The notes beneath the pieces were generated by a model, which saw only the letters and a program-made list of their open reading frames with translations, had not been told where the DNA came from and ran no database searches. From a bacterium (GTDB lineage Bacteria > SM23-81 > DAOVCL01), in assembly GCA_029932675.1 (NCBI GenBank), contig JAOZPP010000096.1, forward strand, positions 1 to 7,165: a stretch of DNA of 7,165 nt, read 5' to 3'. The translations under genes and the position numbers were made by a program. Shown here in pieces: positions 6,790 through 7,165 of this stretch. Every line of letters begins with the position of its first letter. Position 1 is the stretch's first letter.

Positions 6790-7163
6790 TCACCTTCTCT
6801 TAGTGACAGGTTTGATTAAACCCAATAGGCCAGGATCGTTAAGTATCTTCTCTTGTTGGCTCGTCAATGGGATAACATCTCTTTTTGTTGCACCAGATAG
6901 TCTATCTTTTAGCGTGACCATTTGACAACGCTCAAAGGGACGATATAAATTAGGGGAATTGAGATAATCTCTCTGTTCAACCTCCTTTCTCCTTGCGGCA
7001 AAGGATTTATTGAGGAAATAAGCTAAGATACAGATGGTATAGACTGCCCTTACATGTTCATCGGTATTTACAAAAAATGGCCTGATCTTGAGGAATGACT
7101 TGATGTGCTTGAATCCAGGTTCCGGAAAAAAATTGAAAGATTAAGGTATATCAGGTAGTTACC
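6790..7163 (-). pseudogene. IS1634/IS4-type DDE transposase, C-terminal fragment with frame break
   Basis: On the minus strand a frame without a start codon runs from 7140 down to a TGA at 6790-6792 (116 residues). It reads PEPGFKHIKSFLKIRPFF, then VNTDEHVRAVYTICILAYFL, and ends with LTSQQEKILNDPGLLGLIKP. Glu followed six residues later by Lys (E-PGFKHI-K), then the RPFF..TDEHVR..Y.ICILAYFL block, matches the C-terminal end of IS1634/IS4-type transposases, including the last acidic residue of the DDE triad and its E-(6)-K signature. Upstream this frame meets a TAA at 7141-7143. The expected preceding Tyr-Leu segment (YLNLS) appears in another frame, 7161 to about 7134, so the frame breaks near the run of seven A at 7126-7132. 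Either the copy is dead or the run hides an indel error. The N-terminal and central parts lie beyond the window. Confidence 0.72.
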
Positions 7164-7165
7164 CA
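6790..7165 (-). mobile_element. End of an IS1634/IS4-type insertion sequence, continuing past the window
   Basis: This is the minimum extent of the element, defined by the transposase fragment it carries; the true outer end is between 6694 and 6789. The region is visibly A+T-richer than the genes to its left (24 of 60 G+C at 6841-6900, against 35 of 60 at 3241-3300), consistent with an acquired element. It points towards the operon, tail to tail with the symporter gene. Confidence 0.65.

Noticed and set aside
6653-6925. Plus-strand open frame across the symporter end and the junction
   Set aside because: It overlaps the 3' end of the symporter in another frame and runs antisense through the transposase fragment, which gives a much better family match.

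Overview
The window suggests an accessory-poor stretch of chromosome from a diderm (Gram-negative type) bacterium that I cannot place to genus. The reasons are ordinary housekeeping genes packed on one strand, a YfiM/DUF2279-like exported protein typical of diderms, GTG and TTG starts, and a strong preference for AGG arginine, ATA isoleucine and GGG glycine codons. That codon habit is common in deep-branching or thermophilic lineages. A hand count of 60 bases in purF gives about 58% G+C, against about 40% in a 60-base sample near the right edge, where an insertion-sequence remnant lies.

Layout, left to right. Positions 1-483 hold the 3' end of a ComM/YifB-type Mg-chelatase-like AAA+ gene. Positions 484-574 are a short non-coding gap with a nested inverted repeat. 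From 575 to 6693 there are six tightly packed plus-strand genes: a stand-alone Smr-domain protein, a DUF2279/YfiM-like exported protein, an Atg22/UMF1-like MFS transporter, purF (amidophosphoribosyltransferase), prmC (release-factor glutamine methyltransferase) and a DASS/SLC13-type anion symporter. Spacing is overlap or near-contact throughout: 11 bp overlap, 1 bp gap, 4 bp ATGA overlap, 3 bp gap, 8 bp overlap. They therefore look like one transcription unit with translational coupling. From 6790 to the right edge, on the minus strand, is the C-terminal part of an IS1634/IS4-type DDE transposase with a broken reading frame.

The genes do not form one obvious pathway. PurF makes phosphoribosylamine for purine synthesis. 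PrmC modifies release factors. Two carriers move small solutes or anions. Smr and ComM are nucleic-acid proteins. The unit reads as a housekeeping operon of mixed content.

The most unusual features are the symporter's long N-terminal region (about 170 residues before the conserved core, with a soluble insert of about 85 residues after the first membrane helix), the nested inverted repeat before smr, and the decayed transposase end. I found no convincing new defence, mobile or regulatory system.
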